A stretch of DNA of 64,000 nt from Acrasis kona (lineage: Eukaryota; Heterolobosea; Eutetramitea; Acrasida; Acrasidae). Position numbers and translations under genes: made by a program. Positions within the stretch are counted from its first letter, which is position 1; each line of letters starts with the position of its first letter. The notes below the pieces were generated by a model that worked only from the letters and a program-made list of their open reading frames with translations, was not told the DNA's origin and did not search any database. Below are positions 1 to 10,166 of the stretch, in pieces. The stretch is taken from the NCBI GenBank assembly GCA_026419775.2, contig JAOPGA020001373.1, positions 62,001 to 126,000 of the forward strand. The letters are read 5' to 3'.

Positions 1-3000
1 CAATCTCAACAAATCTCTAGTCTCCGCATCATGCAGCACCGTGTGGGTATATTCCGTCAGATCCAAGGCATCCCTCAACGATTCGCACAAGATGCGATAT
101 CGAGAAGCCAAAGAGGACCACGCGTGAGGATCGTTAGGAGTACATGCCACTGCCTTCTCTAACATGTAAACGCTGTTGGCAAATTCCTTGGAATTGTCGC
201 TCGCGCACAATGCAATGCTCTTGTCCAATCCGATTTGAGTGTTTCGTAAATAGAGCTCTCCTAGTAGATAATGTATTTGTTCGTAAATGGTCTTGTAAGG
301 ATTATTTTCTAATGGATTTCTGTCGGGTAATTTGATTGGTTTGTCGTCCAAGAATCGATTGCATTCCTCGTGTGAATGTTGATCGTGGATGGATCGATCG
401 TCATCATGATCATCATGATGATGATGATGATGAGAATGATCGTCGATAATGTGTTGTAGACGTTTTCGGTAATTTTCGGCTTCCTTCGGTAATTTGTTGA
501 ATGCGTTGAAAATGACGTTCAAAACCTATACGTTAGTGTTTTTGTAAATAAAACATGTCGCTTACCGTTTCCATTTCTTTTCTCGTCGTTGCATTTCCTC
601 TCGCTGCCAACACGTCCTTGACCACATCATGAACCAAATCAAAAGCATATTTTGAGTGTTTTTGATTCTTGACCATTGGTTGTGGATCGTCGGTGAAGAA
701 TGATTTGACTTCTTTGTAATCTATACATTTCACATTCCTGGTCAACATGTCTCCGTGTAATAAAAATAGCACCCTGAACATTTCCCGCCTAATGTTTAGA
801 TAATGTTTGTTCTCTGGTTGATCGGAGTTGATGAAGTCTTGTGATTCTTCTAATCTCTTCATGGAGGCATGGAGTTCGTCCAACAAATAGTCAAAGAACC
901 AAATGATTCGTTTTTTTGCTTTGAACCTGTTGACGTAAATGTGTCTCGTTGCTGCGAGGAAATTATCTTTTTTTTGTTGATCGGAGAATTTTGCAAAGCG
1001 ATAGACAAGCCACGCGACACATGCTGCTAGTCCTGAACAATCCAATTCCGAAGAGTGGCACGTGTCTAATGTGTCTATTAATTGTAGTAGTGCTCTTGCG
1101 AGGTGAGATGACTTGTGAGTGGTGATGTTTTTTGTTTTCAAGCAGAGACATTTTAAAATGTTGAACACCTGACAAGGTTAAACGTTTCGTGTGATTGAAT
1201 CATTCTTACGTTTTCTGGTTTTTCTCTTGTTACCTTCTCGGTGATGCCGTTGATGATGAAAGTGCACATTGTTGATATGTGTGACAGGCTGGTGAGTGAT
1301 TCTAGAGGATCTTGTACTTTTAATACACACTACGAAACATGTCAAAAAAATGATTCAACCAGCTTACGGTGAAGAGTAATTGTCTTGCTCTTGTTTTTAG
1401 TACGTCATCATGCAGGCTTCCTAAAAAGTGAGGTGTGAATCTTTTGAGTGCTGCATTATATTGCTTTTCCTTTTCTGATACTAGTCTTGCAATTTCGTCA
1501 AGTTGGTCGCTTAATGTCAACTCTCGTATCTTGTCCTGAACAGATTTTTCTGTAATCTCTGTTTTTTTGATTCTTAATGTTGTTAGTTATGATGTCTCAT
1601 GAATATTCAACGTACAAGTTGGCAACTGAAATACAAGACACGTCATGAAGGGTCATCAATTCTTGGCAGTGCAAAAACCTCATGTGAGCGGTGTGTAACT
1701 CTCTTGACCGATGTGCGATAAGTCCGACTATATAATTAAGCCTGTCGTTATTAATCATTAGAAAGTTGAACCCAAATACCTAATCACTTGCTTAACAGTC
1801 AGATCATAACTTTGATTGCCTTCAAAGTGCTTGTTTATACCAATGATGTTGAGTTTGTTGATTAGTCTTCTAGACTTTAAAAAGCACTCTGCGTTTTCGG
1901 TTGGGTTGTCTTCAAACAAATAATAGAACAACTCTGCTATAATGAGCGTTTGCTACTTGATAATCAAGCCATTCAAGAATGCTGTAACTTACTGTTGCCG
2001 AAAACTTTTCCTGATCGTTAATCAAGTATGTAGCAAGCTCCATAGGATTGGCACTCCATGACTGAGGATCATGATTTAGAAAGTGTTCCAAACTCATTCT
2101 GATTAAACGAGAATAAGGCGTTGTTGTAGTTATCAGAGGCTGTAGAAATGTTTCAAGAGTCTCGTCAAATGCATTTAAACTACTAACGAGAGTTAGAAGG
2201 AATAAAGTAGGTCTTACTCTTCAATCTTTTGTTTACCAAGCGCTTTGGATGCCACATATTCATCACTATTACTCTCATCATTCATGTCATCGTCGTCATT
2301 ATCTTCTAAAACAAGCAATTGTACCAAGTCGTTACTCAACTGCTTTCCTTTTTTTTGTGCCACCTCTGTGTTGGATCTTGTTGTTCTTCTGGTTTTAGCA
2401 TAAAAATGAATTTTAGGGGTTACCTTTTTTGTGGGTTTGTTATAAACTTCTTTCGTCTCACATTAGCCGACGACTTCTCTTGAGCGTTACCTTGCTCTGT
2501 TCTACTTTCTTGTACATCGTTCTGGACTTTGTTATCTTGATTTTCAGGTTGAGCTTTTTCTTCGTCCGATAACTGAGTTGGTTCTTGTGGAGTTTGATTA
2601 GATGACATATCAACATCATCTTGTGAAGATGGAATCATGTTCATATCAAAAGGCATACTACTTTGTTCAGTGCTTTCATTTTCGGTCATGACGACGTCTT
2701 CGTCGCGATGAATGATTATCCTAATGTGATCGTTCGGGAATTTGACCTTGACATCACTCAAAGCTTTAATGTAACTAAACCATGACATTGAAGACTCTTC
2801 TAAGGTAACTTCTACATCTTGTTGTTCAACTGTCTCTGATTCTGATATATTAGCAATAATGAAAAATATGAAAATTACTCTGATCCTTTATTAGTGTCCT
2901 GCGCCATTCTGAGAGTTGAGGTTCCAAGTGGGTGAGGGGTGACTCTGACGCGTTACGGTCAATTTGCTCACACTGCTTGAGAATCGATATTGCATGACTA

Positions 3001-3700
3001 TCATCTTCACACCTCGACAAAATTTTTTTACCAACCCATATACAACAACCAATATCACCCGTAACAAATAAAAGATTCATAAGTAGATCCCATGCAAGGG
3101 GATGATTAGCACTAAACATTAAACAACGCTCGAGTGATTTTCTACAAATTAACCACTCACTTAGTTCAAAACTAAGTCTTCCTATTCGATATAATAGCCC
3201 AGCATCCGTAGCATCAATTTTTGATGCTAGCAAGGAGCAGTTCAGTGCTTCTCTTCCTTTGTATATTGTAGACATGTTCTTTAGTGATAAGTACTTCAAA
3301 TATAAAAAAGTATCTTTTTGGACCTAATGAAGTTAATTACATTTTACCGGATCTTTTAGTGTACTTGTATTGATTTTCGCTTAAGAATCTCAACCTCGCT
3401 TCCTTCACTTTGGTCATAATTTTTAGGAACCTCCATCCAATCCTCATCTACTATTGCTTCTTGCACGGGTTTTCTATTTAGCAGTTCTGAATAAATAGAA
3501 ATCGCCTGATCGTGATCCCCTTGTGCCTGCATTTTTAGGGCAAGCCCGTAGGCATGTTTGCAATTTGCTTCGTCTCTTTCTAATGTTGCAATCTGAGTTG
3601 ATTGTTCTGGGAGTATTGTTTTTTTAATGATTCTTTTGACCATCTTTTTAGTCTTGGCTGGCTTGGTTGGAGGTACGACCTCCTCCGCCCCTTCTGACAT
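1..3700 (-). CDS. CABIN1: CABIN1/HIR3-like TPR protein (partial, C-terminus beyond window)
   Basis: Likely HIRA-complex histone chaperone subunit (CABIN1/Hir3), acting in replication-independent H3.3 deposition in the nucleus. Eleven exons can be joined: 3365-3700, 2879-3323, 2424-2841, 2218-2388, 1993-2179, 1780-1952, 1616-1741, 1368-1572, 1210-1329, 566-1168 and 1-525. They keep one frame for about 1,100 residues; introns are 37-43 nt. The N-terminal TPR block (HAYGLALKMQAQGDHDQAIS, then LKYLSLKNMSTIYKG and LLYRIGRLSFEL) matches the CABIN1 N-terminus. The last exon holds the further TPR-like segment IYEQIHYLLGELYLRN and a His/Asp tract near 396-450. The middle has acidic and Lys/Arg linkers. 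I chose the ATG at 3700; an in-frame extension to 3781 lacks conservation. Family call is by recalled similarity; identity is fairly secure, exon edges less so. Confidence 0.82.
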
Positions 3701-3914
3701 GTTTGAGGTAAAAGTTGTAAAGTCAACTTCCACTTCGAAATAAGGTTGTCCTACACAAGATCTCTCCATGAAGCTGCCCAAGATATAACAATTTGCAAAA
3801 GCTCAGGATGGAGGTCCACGGTTATGGTCAAAGTTTGGTCCAAAGAACCATTTATCTATCTACTTGTATTTATTGAAAAATTAAATTACGATATGGTCGT
3901 GAAACATTCAAAAA

Positions 3915-4829
3915 TTATCTAACAAGATTTTTTATTGCAACAATCAATGCTAGAAATACAATCAAAGCGATAACAGATAAAATGGCTCCAAGAATGTACT
4001 TTGGTCCTCCTCCAGTCTGTTCGATCGCTTTCTCTACTCTTGAGTTTAGACTAGATAAAGAATCTTTATACTTTAATGCATCATCATCCAAACGATCAAT
4101 CATTTTAGCATGAAGGTCAAGTTCAGAATTGATTCCCTTTGCTATGCCACCGATTTGATTTAGTTGGCCGTCAATCACGGATAAAAGTTTGTCCTGCTCT
4201 AACTTTCTATCTTCAATCTGTTTCAGTCCATCTGTAATGTCAATGGTGGGAATTTCTTTTTCCTTATTTTTTAGATCCTCGATTGCTGTGAATCCTTTTG
4301 CACTACTTCCTTTGGATCTGGCTCTCATTCCAAGCGCGATCTCTTGTCTTTGTTTTATAATGTCAACGTGTTTCTTAATTAGAATGTAATCCTCCTTTCT
4401 TTTATCTATAATTTCTTGTGGAACTTTCTGTTTTAATATGGCCCATTTGTTCTCGCCGTTACTACTATCGTGAACCATTTGTTTCATTGTCTTCATTAAT
4501 TTATCGATTTTAACAAGGTTACCCGATATATGTGAGTTTAAATGTAGGTCGTCCACAGTACCGCTCTCTTTCTGGTCCAGTAGATTCTTGGTATCTCGGA
4601 GTAGTTTGTCCAGATTTACTTTTTTAATTTCAAAGTCGTCCATCTTTGTCATTAGTTGCCGCTTTGCCTGTTGGGCTGCCATCTCTTCTAGTTCAACCGC
4701 CCCACAATCAACACGCATATCATATAAACGAAGCATGAGGTCTGCCATACCAGGTGTACATCTCTGTAACTCGAAATCATCATTTTCGGCCACGTCTGTA
4801 GCGGCTTGATGTATTTCTCTTCTAGACAT
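3915..4829 (-). CDS. Qc-SNARE, SYP7-like
   Basis: A 304-residue, intronless, tail-anchored SNARE for vesicle fusion in the endomembrane system. The C-terminus carries a transmembrane anchor (about residues 280-300, YILGAILSVIALIVFLALIV) with the short luminal tail AIKNLVR. Just before it is a SNARE motif (about 205-270: KLLSVIDGQLNQIGGIAKGI, then DLHAKMIDRLDDD) with Gln expected at the zero layer. The long helical N-terminal region (LMLRLYDMRVDCGAVELEEM and a Lys-rich coiled coil) resembles plant/protist SYP7-type Qc-SNAREs more than animal syntaxin 8. It lies just upstream of, and on the same strand as, the CABIN1-like gene, with an approximately 210-bp gap. Assignment to SYP7 rather than another Qc subclass is inference; SNARE identity is strong. 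Confidence 0.85.
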   Translation of the reverse strand: MSRREIHQAATDVAENDDFELQRCTPGMADLMLRLYDMRVDCGAVELEEMAAQQAKRQLMTKMDDFEIKKVNLDKLLRDTKNLLDQKESGTVDDLHLNSHISGNLVKIDKLMKTMKQMVHDSSNGENKWAILKQKVPQEIIDKRKEDYILIKKHVDIIKQRQEIALGMRARSKGSSAKGFTAIEDLKNKEKEIPTIDITDGLKQIEDRKLEQDKLLSVIDGQLNQIGGIAKGINSELDLHAKMIDRLDDDALKYKDSLSSLNSRVEKAIEQTGGGPKYILGAILSVIALIVFLALIVAIKNLVR

Positions 4830-4987
4830 GTTAGGTTTATCAGACAGTCAACTGTCAATTGTCAAGCGTAATTTGTGATACATTTTCTCCCTCGCAGATG
4901 GTCACAGACTGAGATTATAAGCAAATAAATATAAAATGGTTTGGTACACATTTCTGCCGATAATCAGATTCCCTAATCAATAATAAT

Positions 4988-5057
4988 TGCCAGCTATCGG
5001 GAATTTAACCCCGGCTTTGTCCTTTCTACAGACATGTATTGCCACTATACTATGGCA
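4988..5057 (-). pseudogene. Degenerate tRNA-like sequence
   Basis: On the minus strand this 70-nt stretch reads as a tRNA-like fold. It has an A box TAGTATAGTGG, a D stem GTAT/ATAC with a G-G-containing loop, and an anticodon stem TGTCT/GGACA with loop GTAGAAA. A B box-like GGTTAAATTCC and a 3' end TGGCA pairing with 5' TGCCA are also present. The acceptor stem has only about 4-5 pairs and the T loop lacks the invariant C56, so it looks decayed or is a non-tRNA Pol III element. If read as a tRNA the anticodon would be AGA (Ser), but there is no long variable arm, which argues against a working tRNA-Ser. Confidence 0.4.
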
Positions 5058-5072
5058 GGGATGTAGAAAAAG

Positions 5073-5081
5073 TATATAAAG
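5073..5081 (+). promoter_or_regulatory. TATA box of the F-box gene
   Basis: TATATAAAG lies 63 bp upstream of the first in-frame ATG of the F-box gene, a spacing that fits a very short 5' leader. A short upstream ATG at 5102 opens a reading frame that stops within 60 nt and overlaps the main start. Confidence 0.5.
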
Positions 5082-5135
5082 GACAATTTGTAAGTGTTAC
5101 AATGCAGGTTCTGGAGAAGTTCCACGCGACAAATA

Positions 5136-5873
5136 ATGTCTTATGTGGAGGACTATTTTAATGCAGATAATACAACGGGTATAATACACGTGTTCCTTGC
5201 TAAGAAATCACGCTCCATTCATATCGGGAAAGCAGTACAAGATTGCGTAGATTACGTTATCCCACGCTCTTTAATACTCAAAATCTTCACGTACCTTACT
5301 GTGAAGGACCTACACAAACAGCTCAGTATATCAAAGACGTTTAGAATATATGCAATCAAAATCCTCGTCGAGTCTCTCAAGCAGTTTATTGATTCACAAC
5401 AATGCTCACGCTCATTACCCGGGTGGTACGAGCCTTCACTAAGAATGGAGAATTCGATACCACAACAGGTGGTGGACATTGTAAGTTTGGATGAGCTATT
5501 CTCAGAGCATGATTCCTCACTTTCGTTTTCAGATTTGTTCGATTCTGCATTAAGATTATTTTCGAAAGACAAATCCCACAACAATTTGAAGATTATTTTC
5601 CAGTCACTGTATACACTATCAACCAGAATTGGTTTATTATCAGCTAACGATCGCATCCACCTTGTAAGACATCCCGGTGGTTGTTCATCGACTGCAGTAG
5701 GTGAATACTATGGCTATATTATTAGGACACATGGTGGGTGTTTGTTTTTTATTAGTACTTCTTCTAAATTTGAGTTGTGTGATTAGGCAGGAGCAATGGA
5801 TTTGTTCAGTACTCTTTTCAAAAGTTACGGAGTTTTGAATGATGTATCTTTATTTCGTCATGTTCTTAAATAA
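5136..5873 (+). CDS. F-box protein
   Basis: Probable substrate adaptor of an SCF ubiquitin ligase. Near residues 40-75 the protein shows an F-box-like helix set (VIPRSLILKIFTYLTVKDL followed by SKTFRIYA). The remainder has no domain I recognise. The first in-frame ATG is 5136. An intron fits at 5734-5790 (GTGGGT...GGCAG), giving exon 2 at 5791-5873 and a 226-residue product ending FRHVLK. A second possible acceptor four bases earlier would give a different, shorter tail. The stop codon overlaps an AATAAA signal (5869-5875). F-box call moderate; C-terminal exon uncertain. Confidence 0.6.
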
Positions 5874-6105
5874 ACGGTTTTTTTTGCAATTATTATTAGT
5901 TATGAATGTGAATCTAATAATAATTGTGACAGTCGCTGCACTCGTTTATTACAAATAGTGAAAATCGATTTGTTAAGAATGTTCCGTGTTAAGGCCTCCT
6001 GTTCCATATATACACTTGTAAACACTTTTAAATAAAGTGAAATTAATTTTCATTGGATATGAACACCGTCGGTGCTCTGTTGGAACTCCGTTGGAGTATT
6101 CACCC

Positions 6106-6113
6106 TATAAAAA
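6106..6113 (+). promoter_or_regulatory. TATA box of the P-type ATPase gene
   Basis: TATAAAAA lies 48 bp before the ATG at 6154, supporting that start over the in-frame ATG at 6127. Confidence 0.5.
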
Positions 6114-6153
6114 CGTAATTGTTAATATGTTTTTCAATACATTTCAGAAGAGA

Positions 6154-9100
6154 ATGATCCAAGTTCAGCAACTCAGTGATTTATCTAAGGACGACAAACA
6201 AGTGCAGGTGCTGCTGGAACGCATCGAAGGTAACACGAGTACACCACAACAACCAAGTGTTTTGAATACCGCTGTCACCGAGCTACAAACCGAGTTTCAG
6301 GTCAGGAGAATGAGTCTTACGATCGCAAGGAGGTCCAGTGAATTTGGCAGTACCTCTGCAGTGGAGGTCACAATGCCAGATCAAGACTTTCAAGCAAAGC
6401 CACGATCAAGAGAAGAGGATTTGGTCAAGGATATACAAGTTAAATACCATATCACGGACATAGCTACACTTTTAAAAGAATTGGAGACTGACGAAAAGAA
6501 GGGACTTGACACTGAGATTGCAAAGGCACGGCTTAACAGATATGGTCCAAACACCATTGCTACAAGTTCAAGATTACGTGTTGTCTTCAAATACTTTTCA
6601 TTTGTGTTCGGAGGGTTTGGCATAATCTTGTGGCCCGCTGCAATTCTTTGTTTATTGTGTTATCAACCTCTAGGTGCTCTCCAAGGAGGAATACCTGACC
6701 CATTGAACCTTGGACTATCAATAGTCTTGTTTTTAGTAATTGCATTCAGTTCATTCTTTAATGCATGGCAAGATTTTCAATCTACAAGAGTAATGAACAG
6801 TATAGGAAGCATGATTCCCCCAGAAACCTTTGTAATTAGAGATGGACAAGCGCCTAGAGTCGCTAGTGTCAAAGATCTAGTGATAGGAGATATTGTGTCG
6901 GTCATGGTAGGTTGCAAAGTACCTGCGGATCTACGCTTGCTTAAAGTTGATGGTATCAAGGTCGACAACTCTATTCTCACGGGAGAATCAGAGCCAATAT
7001 CTAGTACCCTAAACTGTACAGACGACAATTTCATGGAGACAAAGAACTTGTTATTTATGGGCACAAGCATTGTCGAAGGCACAGGGATTGGAGTTGTCGT
7101 TGCCACTGGAAGGGATACAGTGATGGGGAAGATTAGCAAGATGGCCAATAATGAGAATTCAAATACACCAATAAAAAAGGAGATTAATTTGTTCATGTTC
7201 ATGATTACCACGATAGCATTAGCAACTGCACTCGTGTGTTTATTGACCTGGGCCTTTTGGCTTAGGGTACAATACCCTTCCTTTCTTACTCCAGCCGCCA
7301 TTATTGTCACGTGCATTGGTGTTATTGTCGCTTTTATTCCAGAAGGTCTTCCGGTAAGTGTTGCACTCACTTTTACCGTAATGGCCCGCCGTATGAAAGA
7401 TAAGAATGTGCTTGTGAAAAACTTACCAACTGTAGAGACGCTTGGTTCAATTAATATCGTTGCTTCCGACAAAACAGGAACTCTAACACAGAATAAAATG
7501 AGTGTAATGCATGTTGTGTGTGGTACACGTAGAATAGAGCATGGAGAGGCATGTAAAAACTTATATGACAAAGGAGATGTTGCATTTACAGAGTTAGTCC
7601 GAATCAGCGCCATTTGTAACAAAGCCTACTTCGATCCCGAGACTCTCACACTTCCCATTAACCAAAGAAAAATCAATGGTGATGCAAGCGACACTGGAAT
7701 TATGCTGTTTGCTCAAGAATTTGTCGACGTCGAGTCAACTAGAGCGGTCACTTCAAAATTGTTAGAAATTCCATTCAACTCCAAAAACAAGTGGATGCTG
7801 AACATTACAAATGAGCCCGGAAGATATCCCTCCTCTCAATCTACTTTATACATGAAAGGCGCTGCAGAAATTATATTATCAAAGTGTAGTTATTATCTTG
7901 ATGAAGAAGGAATCATGATACCTCTTGATGACAGCGTGCGTCAAGCCATATCAAATCATCAGGAGGCGCTAAGTGCTAATGGCGAACGTGTTCTGGCATG
8001 CTGCAAGAACGTTCTTGATGATAATGAATATCCCTCTACCTATAACTTTTCAGCAGATGATATGAATTTTCCTGTTAATGGCCACTGCTTTGTCGGATTG
8101 ATTGCACTTATCGACCCACCTCGTGTAGATGTACGTGATGCCATCGACACATGTCGAAGAGCTCACATTAGAGTAATGATGGTGACAGGAGATCACCCTA
8201 CCACTGCATCTGCAATTGCTCGTATGGTTGGCATCATAACAAATGATCATGTAGTAGATATTGTTGACAACAATACGTTGAACGACATGAATCAAGACAG
8301 CGTCAAAAACACATCGCTCACAGTGAAGGGCAGCGTTATAGATATATTAAACAAAAGCACATGGGACAACATTTTAAAGCATCAAGAGATTGTATTTGCT
8401 AGAACAACTCCTGAGCATAAGTTAATCATTGTAAAGGAATGTCAAAAGCGCAAAAATGTTGTTGCAGTAACAGGTGATGGTGTGAACGACGCCCCTGCAC
8501 TAAAAGCTGCAGATGTCGGGGTCGCAATGGGCTCAGGATCGGATGTGGCCAGAGAATCTGCAGCCATAGTCCTGCTAGATAGCAAATTCAGCTCTATTGT
8601 GGCTGGTATTGAGAATGGAAGGATGGCATTCGATAATTTGAAAAAAGTTATTTTGTACCTGCTACCTGCAGGTTCCTTTTCAGAGTTGACTCCCGTTCTT
8701 GCGTCGGTTTTCCTGGGATATCCCCAACCTCTGTCTACCTTCCTGATGTTGGCCATTTGTGTTGCCACCGATATTTTCCCCTCGCTATCGCTCATTTATG
8801 AGGAGGCTGAGGCTGACTTGATGGTGCGTAAACCAAGAAGTATTACAAAGGAGAGGTTGGTCAACCCGCAGTTACTTCTTCATGCTTACTTGTTTACCGG
8901 ACTATATGAATCTATCGCAGCATTTACAATGTTCTTCTATTACATGTGGGTGTATGGAGGGTTAAGTATACATGATTTAACTTTATTGTTTAGTGGTTAT
9001 CAAGATGGGTTCCAGGGCAAGACCATCTCGGAGCTTAACGAAACGTTCTTTGCTGGGCAAACAGTTTTCTTTGTGACGCTTGTGTTGGTTCAGTTTGGTA

Positions 9101-9387
9101 ATCTCATGTCCACCCGTACAAGGTATTTATCTTTCTTTCAGCATAATCCAATCAGGGGTAGAGCCAAGAATCACAAATTGTTTGTGGCGATGGTTGTATC
9201 TACGTGTATAGCCATTTTCGTTGTTTATCTCCCACTATTCAACATTGTATTCAGGACTAGAGATATTCCAACGGAATTTTGGTTTATTCCATTGGGATGG
9301 GCGGTATTATACTTTTGCATCGATGAACTGAGAAAGTTGATAATCAGAAGAATACCTCCAAGTGTTGTTCGTTATGTTTCTTGGTGA
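6154..9387 (+). CDS. P-type ATPase, type IIC (Na+/K+-ATPase alpha-like, fungal/protist variant)
   Basis: A 1,077-residue cation pump of the plasma or endomembrane. In order: N-terminal cytosolic region, TM1-2, A-domain with TGES (about residue 275), and TM4 motif PEGLPVSV. The phosphorylation site DKTGTLTQNKMS (about 439) is followed by the N-domain, MVTGDHPTTA and TGDGVNDAPALKAADVG (about 770), then TM5-10. The C-terminal segment DELRKLIIRR is typical of Na+/K+-ATPase alpha chains (animal consensus DEIRKLILRR). Two membrane motifs depart from animal pumps. TM5 reads PAGSFSELTPVL where animals have TSNIPEITPFL, and TM6 has CVATD where animals have D-L-G-T-D, so the Asp804 equivalent is Cys. 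The PAGSFSE form is one I associate with a fungal/protist IIC subgroup whose ion specificity is unclear. Start at 6154 is chosen because a TATA box lies just upstream; the gene is intronless. Confidence 0.9.
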   Translation: MIQVQQLSDLSKDDKQVQVLLERIEGNTSTPQQPSVLNTAVTELQTEFQVRRMSLTIARRSSEFGSTSAVEVTMPDQDFQAKPRSREEDLVKDIQVKYHITDIATLLKELETDEKKGLDTEIAKARLNRYGPNTIATSSRLRVVFKYFSFVFGGFGIILWPAAILCLLCYQPLGALQGGIPDPLNLGLSIVLFLVIAFSSFFNAWQDFQSTRVMNSIGSMIPPETFVIRDGQAPRVASVKDLVIGDIVSVMVGCKVPADLRLLKVDGIKVDNSILTGESEPISSTLNCTDDNFMETKNLLFMGTSIVEGTGIGVVVATGRDTVMGKISKMANNENSNTPIKKEINLFMFMITTIALATALVCLLTWAFWLRVQYPSFLTPAAIIVTCIGVIVAFIPEGLPVSVALTFTVMARRMKDKNVLVKNLPTVETLGSINIVASDKTGTLTQNKMSVMHVVCGTRRIEHGEACKNLYDKGDVAFTELVRISAICNKAYFDPETLTLPINQRKINGDASDTGIMLFAQEFVDVESTRAVTSKLLEIPFNSKNKWMLNITNEPGRYPSSQSTLYMKGAAEIILSKCSYYLDEEGIMIPLDDSVRQAISNHQEALSANGERVLACCKNVLDDNEYPSTYNFSADDMNFPVNGHCFVGLIALIDPPRVDVRDAIDTCRRAHIRVMMVTGDHPTTASAIARMVGIITNDHVVDIVDNNTLNDMNQDSVKNTSLTVKGSVIDILNKSTWDNILKHQEIVFARTTPEHKLIIVKECQKRKNVVAVTGDGVNDAPALKAADVGVAMGSGSDVARESAAIVLLDSKFSSIVAGIENGRMAFDNLKKVILYLLPAGSFSELTPVLASVFLGYPQPLSTFLMLAICVATDIFPSLSLIYEEAEADLMVRKPRSITKERLVNPQLLLHAYLFTGLYESIAAFTMFFYYMWVYGGLSIHDLTLLFSGYQDGFQGKTISELNETFFAGQTVFFVTLVLVQFGNLMSTRTRYLSFFQHNPIRGRAKNHKLFVAMVVSTCIAIFVVYLPLFNIVFRTRDIPTEFWFIPLGWAVLYFCIDELRKLIIRRIPPSVVRYVSW

Positions 9388-9503
9388 ACTATTACAAAAA
9401 AATGTGTTACATATTGTTAACTGTTTAGTAATAATATAATCAAGATGTGATGGTGTTCTACACAATAAACGTTAATTTTTGAATAGATATTATTGGTGCT
9501 GTG

Positions 9504-9748
9504 ATGAATATTAAAATTCTGTTTATTTCTTTGCTCCTTTCTCTTGAACTTGTGGGGCCTACGTCGAAGGGTGACGCAGACCCCTTCATACAGTAGGTTT
9601 TATCGATAAAAGCCTTTTTGTTAGAATTGCTGTGTGATCATTCCTGTACAGGAATGTGGAAGGAACAAAGACGAGCAAAGCTACAGGTGCAGTGTATGAA
9701 CAACAAAGCACAATGAGTAGAATCACAACGCCAATGTATGAATACTGA
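9504..9748 (+). CDS. Small secreted peptide precursor
   Basis: Two exons, 9504-9592 and 9652-9748, joined across a 59-nt GT-AG intron, encode 61 residues. The N-terminus MNIKILFISLLLSLELVG is a clear signal peptide. The mature part is short, Thr/Ser-rich and hydrophilic, ending RITTPMYEY, with no cysteines. No family recognised. It follows the ATPase by about 115 bp on the same strand. Support is the signal peptide, in-frame splice and strong acceptor (TTCCTGTACAG); expression is unknown. Confidence 0.5.
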
Positions 9749-10166
9749 GGAGCCAGTGTTGCTGGGTGACTTCCGCCTCAACAGTTGAGGTCAAACTTGT
9801 AGGTTAAGGACTTGTGTTGTTTTGTTTTTAATGTATTTTTGACAGCAGGTGCAACTTTGATTTTATATCGTTGAGTTCCACTAGAACTCAACTGGTATGG
9901 AATTGAACAATCATCAAAAATATTTGAAGTCTCATTTGTTGTAAATGACATATTTATAATGTTTAAGTAATTGCAGGTTTTTTTGTTTCAAAGCAGTAGC
10001 CCAGCGCCTTGAATGCTTAATCAAAATCAAATGTCGTATTTGACATTTTATTTCCATCTTCCTAAAAGAGGAATAAATATTTTATTATTATGTTTTATTT
10101 TTAGTCGCAGAACCTATAAAAAGATTGCGACAATTATCTTCTCCCTACACAAAAAAACACAACAAC
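9749..10166 (+). promoter_or_regulatory. Intergenic region with TATA box for the six-TM gene
   Basis: No convincing gene. It contains a perfect hairpin (9870-9892, listed separately) and TATAAAAA at 10115-10122, 45 bp before the ATG at 10167. Confidence 0.5.
9870..9892. repeat. Perfect 9-bp inverted repeat (hairpin)
   Basis: GTTGAGTTC, five-base spacer CACTA, GAACTCAAC. It is an exact stem in an otherwise AT-rich intergenic stretch between two plus-strand genes. It could be a protein-binding palindrome or an RNA 3'-end structure; nothing in the sequence decides between them. Confidence 0.6.

Noticed and set aside
409-450. CAT/GAT trinucleotide run as a microsatellite or regulatory repeat
   Set aside because: It lies in frame in the CABIN1-like exon and encodes a His/Asp tract.
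6777-7622. 281-codon minus-strand frame inside the P-type ATPase
   Set aside because: It opposes a clearly conserved coding exon and shows no domain; antisense shadow.
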